From contig JAFROT010000048.1 in assembly GCA_017429525.1 (NCBI GenBank), positions 55,063 through 119,062 on the forward strand: DNA of 64,000 nt, given 5' to 3'. The notes below the pieces were generated by a model. The model was given only the letters and a program-made list of their open reading frames with translations. It was not told the origin of the DNA and did no database searches. The position numbers and the translations under genes are program-made. Of this stretch, positions 63,905 through 64,000 are shown in pieces. This stretch comes from Bacteroidaceae bacterium (GTDB taxonomy: Bacteria > Bacteroidota > Bacteroidia > Bacteroidales > Bacteroidaceae). The stretch's first letter is position 1. Each line of letters starts with the position of its first letter.

Positions 63905-64000
63905 CGAGTTCTTTAATTCGTCTTTCGTCATTCATCATTCATCATTAATCATTCATCATTCTTCATTCGTCATTCGTCTTTCGTCTTTCTTCATTCATCA
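63905..64000. repeat. ATTCATCATTCGTC-type repeat words at the window edge
   Basis: Roughly a dozen degenerate 7-10-nt words (TTCATCATTC, TTCGTCTTTC, ATTCTTCATT) run to the end of the window. They match one arm of the hairpins at 15.1-15.9 kb; the other arm is presumably beyond the edge. Confidence 0.7.

Overview
The window is a chromosomal segment of a Bacteroidota bacterium, most likely a GC-rich Prevotellaceae/Bacteroidales relative. Signs for this are: many TAnnTTTG (-7) promoter boxes of the Bacteroidota housekeeping sigma factor; almost no Shine-Dalgarno sequences; families typical of the phylum (DUF4249, DUF4252, DUF4293, DUF5020, DUF4298, CHU_C, PorT-like barrels, TonB-dependent receptors); the gene order bamD-rpoZ-DUF4293; and secreted glycoside hydrolases. 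No rRNA, tRNA, CRISPR array, prophage or transposase gene was found by eye.

Layout. 0-5 kb: divergent GH127 and GH36 glycosidases, then a small heat-shock gene behind a sigma-54-type promoter. 5.4-9.5 kb: threonine aldolase, a membrane-bound MutS-like ATPase and DUF4298 in one operon, with a divergent thioredoxin-fold protein. 9.5-15 kb: two ECF sigma operons with membrane partner proteins. 15.3-19.5 kb: YbjQ and a TonB receptor/DUF4249 lipoprotein pair. 19.5-25 kb: uvrA, a CHU_C surface protein, pfkA and an HdeD-like protein. 25-30 kb: NIF3, zinc-ribbon coiled coil, rpsA and a low-complexity secreted protein. 30-34 kb: bamD, rpoZ-like, DUF4293, a periplasmic binding protein and a PorT-like barrel. 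34-37 kb: uvrB and DUF5020. 37-54 kb: an aryl-acid metabolism region. 46-56 kb also holds GH53 and GH43 enzymes and a secreted EEP hydrolase. 57-64 kb: two more ECF sigma operons, one carrying a receptor-like barrel with a borrowed N-terminus.

The 37-54 kb genes fit one pathway: aminotransferase, indolepyruvate/aryl-pyruvate:ferredoxin oxidoreductase (iorAB), ADP-forming acyl-CoA synthetase, two phenylacetate-CoA ligases, a PaaI thioesterase, an ACT regulator, an omega-amidase-like nitrilase, a porin and a Na+ symporter. Together they could convert aromatic amino acids to aryl-acetyl-CoA and aryl-acetates with ATP gain.

The least ordinary content is non-coding. A roughly 72-nt hairpin unit (about 79-bp period) occurs in one, two or three tandem copies in the presumed 5' leader of three separate operons, always in the same orientation between promoter and start codon. 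GC-rich palindromic elements sit in frame inside uvrA and a membrane-protein gene. Two distant minisatellites share a 22-bp period and a related core. Several long perfect hairpins are built from AATGA/GTGAAA-type words.
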